A DNA stretch of 64,000 nucleotides from Klenkia soli (GCF_900103975.1 NZ_FNIR01000004.1:310001-374000); one strand, 5' to 3'. Shown: positions 9,870 to 19,759, counted from the first letter of the stretch. Numbers and translations: made by a program. The notes: a model not told the origin generated them from the sequence alone.

Positions 9870-12263
9870 GTGGTCGACCCCGCACCGCCGCCCGCAGCCG
9901 CCGACACCGCGCCGCGGCCGGAGGACATCGCCGCCCTGGACCGCGCGGGCCGGGTGGCCGCCCTCGACGGCTGGTTGTCCGGGCTGCTGACCGGCGCCCT
10001 GGCGTCGGCCCCCGCACCGAGGGGTCGCCGGGGCCAACCCGCCCCGGCGCCCGGGACCGGCATCGCGCTGGTCGCCGTGGGCAGCCTGGGCCGCCGCGAG
10101 CCGGCCCCCCTCGGCGACCTGGACCTGGTGCTGGTGCACGACGGCCGGCCCGGGATCGCCGCCGTCGCCGACGCCCTCTGGTACCCGATCTGGGACGCCG
10201 GCCACCAGCTGGACCACTCGGTGCGCACGGTCGCCGAGGCCGTCCAGGTGGCGGGCACCGACGTCAAGGCGGGGCTGGGGCTGCTCGACGTGCGGCTGGT
10301 CGCCGGCGACGCCGACCTGGCCACCGCACTGCGCTCGGCCACCCTCGCCGGCTGGCGGCAGTCGGCGAGCCGGCTGCTGCCCGAGCTGCACGACCTGCGG
10401 CGCGGCCGGATCCGCACCGTGGGGGAGCTGGGCTTCCTGCTGGAGCCCGACCTCAAGGAGGCCTACGGCGGGCTCCGCGAGGGGCAGGTGCTGCGGGCGC
10501 TGTCCCTGGCCCAGCTGGTCGACCAGCCGCCCGCCGACGCCGAGGAGGCCTACGCCCTCCTGGTCGACGTCCGCGACGAGCTGCGGCGTCGCGCCCGGCG
10601 GGGCACCGACGTCCTGGTCCGGCAGGAGCAGCCCGGCGTGGCCACCGCCCTGGGCCTGGCCGACGACGACGTCCTGCTGCGGCGGGTGAGCCTGGCCGGC
10701 CGGAGGCTGGCGTTCGTGGCCGACGAGGCCTGGCGGCGGGTGGACGCCGCCTTGGTGCGGCGGCCCCGGGCGCGCTACCGCCGGGTCCACCGCGAACCGC
10801 TGGCCGAGGGGGTCGTGCGCCAGGGCGACGAGGTCGTGCTGGCCCGCGACGCCCGGCCCGCCGCGGACCCGGGTCTCGTGCTGCGCGGCGCCGCCGCGGC
10901 CGCCCACGCCGACCTGCGGCTGTCGCCGTACACGCTCAAGGTGCTCGCCGTGCACGCCCCGCCGTTGCCCGAGCCGTGGCCGGCCGAGGTGCGCTGGTCG
11001 TTCCTGCGGCTGCTGGCCAGCGGGCGCAGCGCCGTCCCCGTGCTCGAGCAGCTGGACCAGGAGGGCCTGCTGGTCCGCATGCTGCCCGAGTGGGACCACG
11101 TCCGGTCCCTGCCGCAGCGGCACCCCTGGCACCGGTTCACCGTCGACCGGCACCTGGTCGAGGCCGCGGCCGCGGCGGCGGCGCTGACCCGGGACGTCGA
11201 CCGCCCGGACCTGCTGCTGGTCGGCGCCCTGCTGCACGACATCGGCAAAGGCCGGCCGGGGGACCACTCCGAGGTGGGCGGGGTGCTGATCCGCGGCATC
11301 GCCGCGCGCATGGGCTTCCCCCCGGCCGACGTCGAGGTGCTGGTCGCCATGGTGCGGTTCCACCTCGTGCTGCCCGACGTCGCCACCCACCGCGACCTCG
11401 ACGACCCGGCCACCATCGACCGCGTCGTCGAGACGATCGGCGGGGACCGCGCGCTGCTGCAGCTGCTGCACGCGCTGGCCCAGGCCGACGGGGCGGCCAC
11501 CTCGAGCTCGGCCTGGTCGCCGTGGAAGGCCCACCTGGTGGCCGCGCTGGTCGGCCGGGTCGCCGCGCGGCTCGGGTCGGTCACGGTGCCCGAACCGGTG
11601 CTCGAGCCCAGCGCACCCCAGGCCGAGACCCCGGCCCCGGAGATCCCCGGGCCCACCCGCCCCGTCACCGTCGGCGTCGAGGACGTCGTCGACGGCCAGC
11701 AGGTGACCATCGGGGCACCCGACCGGCCCGGGTTGTTCAGCCTGTGCGCCGGGGTGCTGGCGCTCAACCAGCTCGACGTCCGGGCCGCGCGGGTCACCGT
11801 GGAGGCCGGCTACGCGACGTCGGTCTTCGCCGTCCGTCCGCGGTTCGGCCGGGCGCCGGTGCCCGGGATCCTGGCCGACGCCGTGCGGGCGGCCATGGAG
11901 GGCACGCTGCCGCTGGGGGAGCGGTTGGCCCAGCGCGAGCGCGACTACCGCCAGGACGGCTCCCGGGGGGCGCCCCCGAAGGTGTCCTGGTTCGACGCCG
12001 AGGCGACCGGGGCCGCGAACTCCCTCGTCGAGGTGCGGGCCGCCGACCGCGCCGGGCTGCTGTACCGGCTGACCGCCGCGCTGGCCGCCGAGGGGCTCGA
12101 CGTCCGCGGCGCGACGGTCGAGACGCTCGGGGCCGACGCCGTCGACGCGTTCTACCTGGCCGACCCGTCGGGCACGCCGGTCGACGAGGGGCAGCGGGGG
12201 CGCGCGGCGCAGGCGCTGCTCGCGGCCGCGTCGGGGGTGGCACCCGACCCGGTCCCGCGCTGA
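9870..12263 (+). CDS. glnD: PII-modifying nucleotidyltransferase/deadenylylase GlnD
   Basis: 797 residues. Domains in order: nucleotidyltransferase with GSLGRRE (G71-S72) and the metal Asp pair D83/D85 in LGDLDLVLV; the GlnD-specific helical linker; an HD domain with LLHDIGKG (about residue 450) that removes the modification; and two C-terminal ACT domains (about residues 605-690 and 720-790) for glutamine sensing. In actinobacteria GlnD adenylylates PII at Y51. The GTG at 9870 is preferred: GAGAGG lies seven bases upstream, and earlier in-frame starts would fall inside the 9771-9813 hairpin. Same strand as amtB and glnB but 123 bp downstream, so possibly separately transcribed. Confidence 0.94.
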   Translation: MVDPAPPPAAADTAPRPEDIAALDRAGRVAALDGWLSGLLTGALASAPAPRGRRGQPAPAPGTGIALVAVGSLGRREPAPLGDLDLVLVHDGRPGIAAVADALWYPIWDAGHQLDHSVRTVAEAVQVAGTDVKAGLGLLDVRLVAGDADLATALRSATLAGWRQSASRLLPELHDLRRGRIRTVGELGFLLEPDLKEAYGGLREGQVLRALSLAQLVDQPPADAEEAYALLVDVRDELRRRARRGTDVLVRQEQPGVATALGLADDDVLLRRVSLAGRRLAFVADEAWRRVDAALVRRPRARYRRVHREPLAEGVVRQGDEVVLARDARPAADPGLVLRGAAAAAHADLRLSPYTLKVLAVHAPPLPEPWPAEVRWSFLRLLASGRSAVPVLEQLDQEGLLVRMLPEWDHVRSLPQRHPWHRFTVDRHLVEAAAAAAALTRDVDRPDLLLVGALLHDIGKGRPGDHSEVGGVLIRGIAARMGFPPADVEVLVAMVRFHLVLPDVATHRDLDDPATIDRVVETIGGDRALLQLLHALAQADGAATSSSAWSPWKAHLVAALVGRVAARLGSVTVPEPVLEPSAPQAETPAPEIPGPTRPVTVGVEDVVDGQQVTIGAPDRPGLFSLCAGVLALNQLDVRAARVTVEAGYATSVFAVRPRFGRAPVPGILADAVRAAMEGTLPLGERLAQRERDYRQDGSRGAPPKVSWFDAEATGAANSLVEVRAADRAGLLYRLTAALAAEGLDVRGATVETLGADAVDAFYLADPSGTPVDEGQRGRAAQALLAAASGVAPDPVPR

Positions 12264-12286
12264 CCCCGGATACCCTGGGGACCGCT

Positions 12287-12318
12287 CGTGATCCACCGCT
12301 GACCGTGATCCACCGCTG
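12287..12318 (+). repeat. Tandem 15-bp duplication in the glnD-ffh gap
   Basis: CGTGATCCACCGCTG occurs at 12287-12301 and again at 12304-12318, perfectly conserved with a 17-bp period. It lies within the 68-bp gap before ffh, just downstream of a possible -10 TACCCT (12271-12276). It could be a simple slippage duplication or a repeated protein site. Confidence 0.7.
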
Positions 12319-12331
12319 CTAGGGACGTGTT

Positions 12332-13843
12332 GTGTTCGAGACCCTCTCCGACCGGCTCGACAAGGTCTTCACCGGGCTGCGCGGCAAGGGTCGGCTCTCC
12401 GACGCCGACATCGACGCCACCGCCCGCGAGATCCGGATCGCCCTGCTCGAGGCCGACGTGGCCCTGCCGGTGGTCCGCGAGTTCATCGCCGCGGTCAAGG
12501 ACCGCGCCCGCGGGTCCGAGGTCAGCCAGGCGCTGAACCCGGCGCAGCAGATCATCAAGATCGTCAACGAGGAGCTCGTCGGCGTCCTGGGCGGTGAGAC
12601 CCGCCGCATCCGCTACGCCAAGACCTCGCCGACGGTGATCATGCTGGCCGGCCTGCAGGGCGCGGGCAAGACGACCCTGGCCGGCAAGCTGGGCCGCTGG
12701 CTCAAGGCGCAGGGGCACACCCCGCTGCTGGTGGCCTGCGACCTGCAGCGCCCCAACGCGGTGAACCAGCTGTCGATCGTCGCCGGCCAGGCCGGGGTGG
12801 ACGTCTACGCGCCGCAGCCGGGCAACGGCGTCGGCGACCCGATCGCCGTGGCCCGCGAGTCGATCGAGCACGCCCGCCGCACGATGCACGACGTCGTCGT
12901 GGTCGACACCGCCGGCCGGCTGGGCATCGACGCCGAGCTGATGGCGCAGGCCGCCGGCATCCGCGACGCCGTGCAGCCCGACGAGACGCTGTTCGTCGTC
13001 GACGCCATGATCGGCCAGGACGCCGTCACCACCGCGATCGCCTTCCAGGAGGGCGTCGGGTTCTCCGGCGTCGTGCTCACCAAGCTCGACGGCGACGCCC
13101 GCGGTGGTGCCGCGCTGTCGGTGCGCGGGGTGACCGGGCAGCCGATCATGTTCGCCTCGACCGGTGAGAAGCTCGTCGACTTCGACGTCTTCCACCCCGA
13201 GCGCATGGCCTCGCGCATCCTGGGCATGGGCGACGTCCTCACCCTCATCGAGCAGGCCGAGCAGGCCTTCGACGCCGACCAGGCCGAGAAGATGGCCGGC
13301 AAGCTCGCCAGCCGCGACGGCTTCACCCTCGAGGACTTCCTCGAGCAGATGATGGCCATCCGCAGGATGGGGCCGATCGCGAACCTGCTGAAGATGCTGC
13401 CCGGCGCCGGGCAGATGAAGGAGCAGCTGGCCAGCATCGACGACCGCGACCTCGACCGCACCGCGGCGATCATCCGGTCGATGACCCCGGGCGAGCGGGT
13501 CAACACCAAGATCATCAACTCCTCCCGCAAGGTGCGCATCGCCAACGGTTCCGGGGTGACCGTCACCGAGGTCAACTCGTTGCTGGAGCGCTTCGTGCAG
13601 GCCCAGAAGATGATGGGCCAGATGGCGGGCTCGATGGGCATGCCGGGCATGGGCCCGATGTCCAAGAAGGCCCGCGGGCGCCAGCAGCAGGTCGCCGCCC
13701 GCAAGGGGAAGAAGGGCAAGAAGGCTCCCGCCCGCCGGCAGATCGGTGGCGGGATGCCGCCGGGTGGGATCCCCGGGCTGCCGCCGGGCCAGGGCGTGCC
13801 CGACCTGAGCAAGCTGGACTTCAGCCAGTTCAAGGACCGCTGA
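12332..13843 (+). CDS. ffh: Signal recognition particle GTPase Ffh (SRP54)
   Basis: 503 residues. N domain (1-85), GTPase G domain with G1 GLQGAGKTTLAGKLG (about 107), DTAGRLGID and TKLDGDARGG, then the Met-rich M domain from about residue 325 that binds 4.5S RNA and signal peptides (for example MMGQMAGSMGMPGMGPM). The C-terminus is extended by a Lys/Arg then Gly/Pro-rich tail. It binds signal sequences emerging from ribosomes and delivers them to FtsY. Start GTG at 12332. The gene ends 2 bp before the amidohydrolase start, suggesting read-through. Confidence 0.97.
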   Translation: MFETLSDRLDKVFTGLRGKGRLSDADIDATAREIRIALLEADVALPVVREFIAAVKDRARGSEVSQALNPAQQIIKIVNEELVGVLGGETRRIRYAKTSPTVIMLAGLQGAGKTTLAGKLGRWLKAQGHTPLLVACDLQRPNAVNQLSIVAGQAGVDVYAPQPGNGVGDPIAVARESIEHARRTMHDVVVVDTAGRLGIDAELMAQAAGIRDAVQPDETLFVVDAMIGQDAVTTAIAFQEGVGFSGVVLTKLDGDARGGAALSVRGVTGQPIMFASTGEKLVDFDVFHPERMASRILGMGDVLTLIEQAEQAFDADQAEKMAGKLASRDGFTLEDFLEQMMAIRRMGPIANLLKMLPGAGQMKEQLASIDDRDLDRTAAIIRSMTPGERVNTKIINSSRKVRIANGSGVTVTEVNSLLERFVQAQKMMGQMAGSMGMPGMGPMSKKARGRQQQVAARKGKKGKKAPARRQIGGGMPPGGIPGLPPGQGVPDLSKLDFSQFKDR

Positions 13844-13845
13844 CC

Positions 13846-14925
13846 GTGCACCTGCGGGGCGTGCTGCTGCCCGACGGCGAGCAGCGTGACCTGTGGGTGC
13901 ACGAGGGCCGGATCACCTTCGAACCGGTTCCGGGGGCCGAGACGGTCTCGCGCAGCGGCTTCGTGCTGCCGGGGCTGGTGGACGCGCACTGCCACGTCGG
14001 CATCGCCCGCGGCGGCGGCCACGTCGCGGACCTCGCGGCCGCGCGCGAGCAGGCCCTCGTCGAGCGCGACGCCGGCGTGCTCCTGCTGCGCGACTGCGGC
14101 TCGCCGGTCGACACCCGGGCCCTGGACGACGAGCCCGACCTGCCGCGGATCCTGCGCGCCGGCCGGCACGTGGCCCGCACCCGCCGCTACATCCCCGGGC
14201 TCGCCGTCGAGGTCGAGCCGGCCGACCTGGTCGACGAGGTGCGCACCCAGGCCCGCCGCGGAGACGGCTGGGTGAAGCTGGTCGGCGACTGGATCGACCG
14301 GGGTGCCGGCGACCTCGGCCCGCTGTGGCCCGACGACGTCCTGGTCGCCGCGATCGACGCCGCGCACGCCGAGGGTGCCCGGGTCACCGCGCACACCTTC
14401 GGCACCGATGCGCTGCCGGGGTTGATCCGCGCGGGCATCGACTGCGTCGAGCACGGCACCGGCCTGACCGAGGAGCTGGTCGGCGAGATGGCGGCGCGCG
14501 GCACCGCCGTCGTCCCCACGCTGGTGAACGTCGAGAACTTCCCGGGGTTCGCCGAGGCGGGCGAGGCCAAGTTCCCGCAGTACGCCTCCACGATGCGGCG
14601 CCTGCACGCCTCCTCGGGGGCGGTGGTGCGCGCGGCGTACGAGGCGGGGGTGCCGGTGTTCGCCGGCACCGACGCCGGCGGCGGCATCGACCACGGGGTG
14701 ATCGCCGACGAGATCCGCGCGCTGCACGCCGCCGGTCTGCCCCGCGAGGCAGCGCTGGCCGCCGGTTCGTGGGCGGCACGGGCGTGGCTGGGTCTGCCCG
14801 GCCTGGTCGAGGGCGCCCCGGCGGACCTGGTCGTCTACGACGCCGACCCGCGGGCCGACCTCGACGCCCTGGCGCGGCCGCAGCTGACGCTCCTCCGCGG
14901 CCGGGTGGTCACCGCCCGCGGGTGA
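13846..14925 (+). CDS. Amidohydrolase family protein
   Basis: 359 residues of the metal-dependent amidohydrolase (TIM-barrel) superfamily. Metal and catalytic residues seen: DAHCHV (H48, H50), the possible bridging Lys in WVKLVGDW, His in TAHTFG, His in VEHGTG and Asp in GTDAGGG. It has the small N- and C-terminal beta-sandwich segments typical of imidazolonepropionase/prolidase-like members. The natural substrate is unknown. It starts GTG 2 bp after ffh and was probably recruited into the ffh transcript; no functional link is evident. Confidence 0.85.
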   Translation: MHLRGVLLPDGEQRDLWVHEGRITFEPVPGAETVSRSGFVLPGLVDAHCHVGIARGGGHVADLAAAREQALVERDAGVLLLRDCGSPVDTRALDDEPDLPRILRAGRHVARTRRYIPGLAVEVEPADLVDEVRTQARRGDGWVKLVGDWIDRGAGDLGPLWPDDVLVAAIDAAHAEGARVTAHTFGTDALPGLIRAGIDCVEHGTGLTEELVGEMAARGTAVVPTLVNVENFPGFAEAGEAKFPQYASTMRRLHASSGAVVRAAYEAGVPVFAGTDAGGGIDHGVIADEIRALHAAGLPREAALAAGSWAARAWLGLPGLVEGAPADLVVYDADPRADLDALARPQLTLLRGRVVTARG

Positions 14926-14928
14926 TGG

Positions 14929-15408
14929 TCAACCGGGCAGCTCGAGCTTGAAGCCGGTGTGGGTGGGGGCGAAGCCCAGGCGTTCGTAGAAGCGGTGGGC
15001 GTCGGACCGCTGCGCGTCGCTGGTCAGCTGGACCAGGCCGCAGCCCCGCCGTCCGGCCTCCTCGACCGCCCAGCCCACCAGGGCGGCGCCGAGTCCGGCT
15101 CCCCGGTGGTCCCGGTGCACGCGGACGGCCTCCACCTGCGCCCGCCGGGTGCCGCCCCGGGACAGCCCGGGCAGCACCGTCAGCTGCAGGGTGCCGACCA
15201 CGCCGCCATCGGCCTGCACCACCACCAGCAGGTGCGCCGGGTCGGCGTCGACCTCGGCGAACGCGTCCAGGTAGGGGCGCAGGTCGGCCGGTGACTCCCG
15301 GGTGCTGCCCAGCGGGTCGTCGGCCAGCAGCGCCACGAGGGCCGGGACGTCGTCCACCCGTGCCCGGCGCAGGGTCGTCGCCGGGGTCAGCTGCTGGGGC
15401 AGGTCCAT
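14929..15408 (-). CDS. GNAT family N-acetyltransferase
   Basis: 159 residues with one GNAT fold. The acetyl-CoA pyrophosphate loop is HRGAGLGAALVG, preceded by the beta strand AQVEAVRVH, and the C-terminal part SDAHRFYERLGF is the usual GNAT motif B. The substrate is unknown. ATG at 15408 is chosen because GGAGG lies eight bases upstream. It converges on the amidohydrolase (3 bp gap) and diverges from the YqeY-like gene with 40 bp between. Confidence 0.87.
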   Translation of the reverse strand: MDLPQQLTPATTLRRARVDDVPALVALLADDPLGSTRESPADLRPYLDAFAEVDADPAHLLVVVQADGGVVGTLQLTVLPGLSRGGTRRAQVEAVRVHRDHRGAGLGAALVGWAVEEAGRRGCGLVQLTSDAQRSDAHRFYERLGFAPTHTGFKLELPG

Positions 15409-15448
15409 CCCGGCATCCTCCCCGTCGTCCCGTTGCGATGGTGAGGGC

Positions 15449-15802
15449 GTGGACGACCTCGTGGCGTGGATGCGGGCGGACCTGACGGCCGCGATGCGGG
15501 CCCGTGACCGGACCACGACGGCGGTGCTGCGGGCAGCGCTGGGCGCGGTGGCCAACGCGGAGTCCGTCCCGGTGCGGGAGGCCGGTCGGCCCGCCGCTGA
15601 CGGGCCCGTCGCAGGCGCGGTCACCGGGGTGGGAGCAACCGAGGCGCCGCGGCGGGTGCTGAGCGCGGCCGACGTCGTCGCGGTCCTCCGGGCCGAGCGC
15701 GACGAGCGGCTGGCCGCAGCCGACCAGCTGGCCGCCGCCGGGTCGTCCGGGGCCGCGGACGAGCTGCGCGGGACCGCGGCGCTCCTGGAGCGCTACCTCT
15801 GA
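15449..15802 (+). CDS. GatB/YqeY domain protein, short
   Basis: 117 residues. The N-terminal stretch [29 protein letters not shown] matches the start of YqeY, the tRNA-binding helical domain also found at the end of GatB. The C-terminal helix with [14 protein letters not shown] also fits. The middle (about residues 45-70) is a Gly/Ala/Pro linker and the protein is shorter than the roughly 150 residues usual for YqeY. Function of the family is not well established. GTG start at 15449. Located just before proS, a plausible tRNA-related neighbour. Confidence 0.7.
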   Translation: MDDLVAWMRADLTAAMRARDRTTTAVLRAALGAVANAESVPVREAGRPAADGPVAGAVTGVGATEAPRRVLSAADVVAVLRAERDERLAAADQLAAAGSSGAADELRGTAALLERYL

Positions 15803-15858
15803 GAGCGGCGGGGAAACCGGTGGCCGGCCCCCGGGCCACGGCTGGGAGGATGTCGCCC

Positions 15859-17607
15859 GTGCTCCTGACGATGTCCACCCTGTTCGTGCGCACCCTCCGG
15901 GACGACCCGGCCGACGCCGAGGTCCCCAGCCACCGCCTGCTCGCCCGCGCCGGCTACATCCGGCGCGCCGCGCCCGGTGGCTTCACCTGGCTGCCGCTGG
16001 GCTGGCGGGTGCTGCGCAACGTCGAGCGCATCGTCCGCGAGGAGATGGACGCGATGGGCGCGCAGGAGGTCCACTTCCCGGCCCTGCTGCCCCGTGAGCC
16101 CTACGAGGCGACTGGCCGCTGGACCGAGTACGGCGACAACATCTTCCGGCTCAAGGACCGCAAGGGTGCGGACTTCCTGCTCGGCCCCACCCACGAGGAG
16201 ATGTTCACGCTCCTGGTGAAGGACCTCTACGGCTCGTACAAGGACCTGCCGCTCTCGCTGTACCAGATCCAGACCAAGTACCGGGACGAGGCGCGGCCCC
16301 GGGCCGGGCTGTTCCGCACACGCGAGTTCGTGATGAAGGACAGCTACAGCTTCGACGTCGACGACGCCGGCCAGGAGCGCTCGTACACCGCCCACCGCGA
16401 GGCCTACACCCGGATCTTCGACCGGCTGGGCCTGGACTACGTGATCGTCTCGGCGATGTCGGGGGCGATGGGCGGATCGCGGTCCGAGGAGTTCCTCACC
16501 CCCACCCCGATCGGCGAGGACACCTTCGTGCGCTCGGCCGGCGGCTACGCGGCCAACGTCGAGGCGGTCACCACCGTCGTCCCCGACCCGATCCCGCTCG
16601 AGGGCCTGCCCGCCGCGCACGTCGAGGACACCCCCGACACACCGACCATCGACACCCTGGTGGCCGTGGCCGTCGAGCGCTTCCCGGACGCCGGCTACAC
16701 CGCGGCGAGCACGCTGAAGAACGTCGTCGTCCAGCTGCGGCACCCCGACGGGACCGCGGAGCCGCTGGTCATCGGTCTGCCCGGCGACCGCGAGGTCGAC
16801 GCCAAGCGGCTGGAGGCGGTCGTGCACCCGGCGGAGGTGGAGCCCTTCACCGACTTCGCCGCCCACCCCGCGCTGGTCAAGGGGTACATCGGGCCGCAGG
16901 CGCTGGGGTCGGACTCCGCGTCGGGCATCCGGTACCTGGTCGACCCCCGCGTGGTGCCCGGCACGCGCTGGATCACGGGGGCCAACGAGCCCGGCAAGCA
17001 CGTCTTCGACCTGACCGCCGGGCGCGACTTCACCTGGGACGGCACCATCGAGGCCGCCGAGGTGCGCGCCGGTGACCCCGCCCCGGACGGGTCGGGTCCG
17101 CTGGAGCTGGCCCGCGGGGTCGAGATGGGCCACGTGTTCGCGCTGGGCCGCAAGTTCGCCGAGGCGCTGGACCTGAAGGTGCTCGACGAGAACGGCAAGC
17201 TGGTCACGGTGACCATGGGCTCCTACGGCGTCGGGGTCTCCCGCGCGGTGGCCGCCATCGCCGAGTCCACCCACGACGAGCTGGGCCTGGTCTGGCCGCG
17301 CGCGGTCGCCCCGGCCGACGTGCACGTGGTGGCCACCGGCAAGGACGCCGCCGTCTTCGAGGCCGCCCGCGCGCTCTCCGAGGAACTGGTCGCCGCCGGG
17401 CTCACCGTGCTCTACGACGACCGCCCGAAGGTCAGCCCCGGCGTGAAGTTCAAGGACGCCGAGCTGCTCGGCATGCCGACCATCGTCACGGTGGGCCGCG
17501 GCCTGGTCGACGGCGTCCTCGAGCTGCGGGACCGGGCCACCGGCGAGCGCGAGGAGATCCCGGTCGACGGCGCCGCCGCCGCCGTCCTCGCCGCCGTCCG
17601 CGGGTAG
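15859..17607 (+). CDS. proS: Prolyl-tRNA synthetase
   Basis: 582 residues, bacterial-type class II ProRS. It charges tRNA-Pro with proline. Visible are class II motif 2 with [25 protein letters not shown], motif 3 with [11 protein letters not shown], and a YbaK-like editing insertion (about residues 210-390) that removes misacylated alanine. The C-terminal anticodon-binding domain follows. The GTG at 15859 is selected over earlier in-frame starts: GGGAGGA lies eight bases upstream and the N-terminus ([17 protein letters not shown]) then matches actinobacterial ProRS. It lies between the ffh block and rpsP. Confidence 0.96.
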   Translation: MLLTMSTLFVRTLRDDPADAEVPSHRLLARAGYIRRAAPGGFTWLPLGWRVLRNVERIVREEMDAMGAQEVHFPALLPREPYEATGRWTEYGDNIFRLKDRKGADFLLGPTHEEMFTLLVKDLYGSYKDLPLSLYQIQTKYRDEARPRAGLFRTREFVMKDSYSFDVDDAGQERSYTAHREAYTRIFDRLGLDYVIVSAMSGAMGGSRSEEFLTPTPIGEDTFVRSAGGYAANVEAVTTVVPDPIPLEGLPAAHVEDTPDTPTIDTLVAVAVERFPDAGYTAASTLKNVVVQLRHPDGTAEPLVIGLPGDREVDAKRLEAVVHPAEVEPFTDFAAHPALVKGYIGPQALGSDSASGIRYLVDPRVVPGTRWITGANEPGKHVFDLTAGRDFTWDGTIEAAEVRAGDPAPDGSGPLELARGVEMGHVFALGRKFAEALDLKVLDENGKLVTVTMGSYGVGVSRAVAAIAESTHDELGLVWPRAVAPADVHVVATGKDAAVFEAARALSEELVAAGLTVLYDDRPKVSPGVKFKDAELLGMPTIVTVGRGLVDGVLELRDRATGEREEIPVDGAAAAVLAAVRG

Positions 17608-17666
17608 CCCGCCGCCGCGGTCAGCCGGCGACCGGCAGCAGCGTCCGGCGTCCTGTCGTCGTCTGG

Positions 17667-17672
17667 CATGAT
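17667..17672 (+). promoter_or_regulatory. Candidate -10 for rpsP operon
   Basis: CATGAT preceded by TGG, about 137 bp before the rpsP start, in the 201-bp gap after proS. A similar CACGAT lies before rplS. No convincing -35 is seen. The rest of the gap holds no open reading frame that I can support. Confidence 0.35.
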
Positions 17673-17808
17673 GAGCGGTCGAACACGTGACTCCGGCGGC
17701 CCTCTCACCGTCGACGAGCGTGTCCAGCCGCACCGCCCCCGGACGCAACCCCACACGTCGGTCGGGGCGGGCACCCACGAATCTCGTACGAGGAGCACAC
17801 CACACACC

Positions 17809-18261
17809 GTGGCCACCAAGATCAAGCTCATGCGTCTCGGCAAGATGCGCGCGCCGTACTACCGCATCGTCGTCGCCGACGCCCGCACCAAGCGCGACGG
17901 CCGGTCGATCGAGACCATCGGCAAGTACCACCCCAAGGAGGACCCCTCCTTCATCGAGGTCGACGCCGACCGCGCCGCCTACTGGCTCGGTGTCGGCGCC
18001 CAGCCGACCGAGGCCGTCGCCGCGATCCTGCGCGTGACCGGTGACTGGCAGAAGTTCAAGGGCGAGCCGGCCCCGGCCCCGATGAAGGTCGCGGCCCCCA
18101 AGCCCGACAAGAAGGCTGCCTACGAGGAGGCCGCCCGCGCCGCCGCCGACGAGCCGGCTGCCGGTGCCACCACCCCGAAGAAGAAGGCCGCCCCCAAGGC
18201 CGAGGAGAAGGCCGACGAGTCCTCCGAGGCCCCCGCGGCCGAGACCCCGGCTGCCGAGTAA
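17809..18261 (+). CDS. rpsP: 30S ribosomal protein S16
   Basis: 150 residues. The first 85 or so are a canonical S16 ([23 protein letters not shown], then [12 protein letters not shown]). The rest is an Ala/Glu/Lys-rich tail typical of actinobacterial S16. GTG at 17809 with AGGAG at 17791-17795. First gene of the rpsP-khpA-rimM-trmD operon, common across bacteria, which couples a ribosomal protein to 30S maturation and tRNA methylation factors. Confidence 0.97.
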   Translation: MATKIKLMRLGKMRAPYYRIVVADARTKRDGRSIETIGKYHPKEDPSFIEVDADRAAYWLGVGAQPTEAVAAILRVTGDWQKFKGEPAPAPMKVAAPKPDKKAAYEEAARAAADEPAAGATTPKKKAAPKAEEKADESSEAPAAETPAAE

Positions 18262-18264
18262 CCA

Positions 18265-18501
18265 GTGCTCGAAGAGGCGCTCGAGCACCTGGTCAAGGGC
18301 ATCGTCGACAACCCCGACGACGTCGCCGTCGACCTGATCGAGGGCCGGCGCGGCAAGACCCTCGAGGTCCGGGTGAACCCCGAGGACCTCGGCAAGGTCA
18401 TCGGTCGGGGCGGGCGCACCGCCAAGGCGCTGCGCCAGGTCATGACCGGTGTCGGCGGACGCGGCCTGCGGGTCGACGTCGTCGACACCGACGGGCGCTG
18501 A
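18265..18501 (+). CDS. khpA: KH-domain RNA-binding protein KhpA
   Basis: 78 residues consisting almost entirely of one type II KH domain, with the GxxG loop GRGG at 47-50 in DLGKVIGRGGRTAKALR. KhpA proteins bind RNA, usually with KhpB/Jag, and influence cell division and translation in Gram-positive bacteria. Starts GTG 3 bp after rpsP, the conserved position in actinobacteria. Confidence 0.94.
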   Translation: MLEEALEHLVKGIVDNPDDVAVDLIEGRRGKTLEVRVNPEDLGKVIGRGGRTAKALRQVMTGVGGRGLRVDVVDTDGR

Positions 18502-18539
18502 GCACCACCCCGCGCCCGCAGGGCACCCCACCGGACACC

Positions 18540-19037
18540 GTGGTGGTCGGCCGCATCGGCCGGCCCCACGGTGTCCGCGGTGAGGTGACCGTCGAGGTGC
18601 GCACCGACGACCCCGACCGCCGCTTCACCGCGGGCGCCGTGCTGGCCACCGAGCCGGCCGAGCGCGGCCCGCTGACCGTCGAGTCGGTCAAGTGGCACTC
18701 GGGCACCCTCCTCCTGCGCATCGCCGGGGTCGGGGACCGGCAGGCCGCCGACGCCCTGCGCAACACCCTGCTCGTGGTCGAGGTCGCCGATCTCCCCGAG
18801 CTCGAGGACGACTCCTTCTACGACCACCAGCTGGTCGGCCTGGCCGTCCAGCTGACCGACGGCACGGTCGTGGGCACCGTGTCCGGGGTCCGGCACGACG
18901 CCGCCGAGCTGCTGGTCGTGCGCCGGCCGGGCACCCACGACCTGCTGGTGCCCTTCGTCACCGCCATCGTGCCCACCGTCGACCTCGTCGCCGGGCACCT
19001 GGTCATCACCCCGCCCGAGGGGCTGCTCGAGCTGTGA
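18540..19037 (+). CDS. rimM: Ribosome maturation factor RimM
   Basis: 165 residues. The N-terminal RimM beta-barrel begins VGRIGRPHGVRGEVTVE, and the C-terminal PRC-barrel domain contains DDSFYDHQLVGLAV. RimM assists folding of the 30S head around S19. GTG at 18540 puts the conserved segment at the very N-terminus; no clear Shine-Dalgarno is visible. It overlaps trmD by 4 bp (GTGA). Confidence 0.94.
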   Translation: MVVGRIGRPHGVRGEVTVEVRTDDPDRRFTAGAVLATEPAERGPLTVESVKWHSGTLLLRIAGVGDRQAADALRNTLLVVEVADLPELEDDSFYDHQLVGLAVQLTDGTVVGTVSGVRHDAAELLVVRRPGTHDLLVPFVTAIVPTVDLVAGHLVITPPEGLLEL

Positions 19038-19759
19038 GGATCGACGTCCTCACGATCTTCCCCGAGTACCTGACCCCGCTGGGGCAGGCGCTGCTGGGCA
19101 AGGCCGCGGCCAAGGGGCTGGTCGAGGTCGGCGTGCACGACCTCCGCCGCTGGACCGACGACGTGCACCGCACCGTCGACGACAGCCCCTACGGCGGTGG
19201 CCCCGGCATGGTGCTGCGCCCCGAGCCCTGGGGTCGGGCGCTGGCCGAGGTCCGCCCGCCGGGCACCCGGCTCGTCGTCCCCACCCCGGCCGGGCGCCCG
19301 TTCACGCAGGCCGTCGCCGCGCGGTGGGCCACCGAACCGGGCCTGGTGTTCGCCTGCGGGCGCTACGAGGGCATCGACCAGCGGGTCGCCGACGCGGCCG
19401 CCGAGCACGGCCCCGTGTCGGAGGTCAGCATCGGCGACTACGTGCTGGCCGGCGGTGAGTCCGCCGTCCTGGTGATGGTCGAGGCGGTCACCCGGCTGAT
19501 CCCCGGCGTCGTCGGCAACGCCGAGTCCGTGGAGTTCGACTCGCACGCCGACGGCCTGCTCGAGGGCCCCTCGTACACCCGGCCGGCCGTGTGGCAGGGC
19601 CACGAGGTGCCCCCGGTGCTGCTGTCCGGTGACCACGCCGCGATCGCCCGGTGGCGGCGCGCCGAGTCGATCCGGCGCACGGCCGACCGTCGTCCCGACC
19701 TGCTGGCCGGGGTCGAGCTGACCGCCGCCGACCGGGCGGCGCTGGACGCCGACGCGTGA
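19034..19759 (+). CDS. trmD: tRNA (guanine-37-N1) methyltransferase TrmD
   Basis: 241 residues, SPOUT methyltransferase with the deep trefoil knot. Visible: DSPYGGGPGMVLRPEPW, CGRYEGIDQRV and the SAM-binding knot segment EVSIGDYVLAGGESAV. It makes m1G37 in tRNAs reading CNN codons, preventing +1 frameshifts. GTG start inside the rimM stop, and its own stop overlaps the Nudix gene (GTGA), so three genes are translationally chained. Confidence 0.96.
   Translation: MRIDVLTIFPEYLTPLGQALLGKAAAKGLVEVGVHDLRRWTDDVHRTVDDSPYGGGPGMVLRPEPWGRALAEVRPPGTRLVVPTPAGRPFTQAVAARWATEPGLVFACGRYEGIDQRVADAAAEHGPVSEVSIGDYVLAGGESAVLVMVEAVTRLIPGVVGNAESVEFDSHADGLLEGPSYTRPAVWQGHEVPPVLLSGDHAAIARWRRAESIRRTADRRPDLLAGVELTAADRAALDADA

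Noticed and set aside
15820-15858. N-terminal extension of proS
   Set aside because: The residues before GTG 15859 do not resemble ProRS, and the Shine-Dalgarno is placed for 15859.
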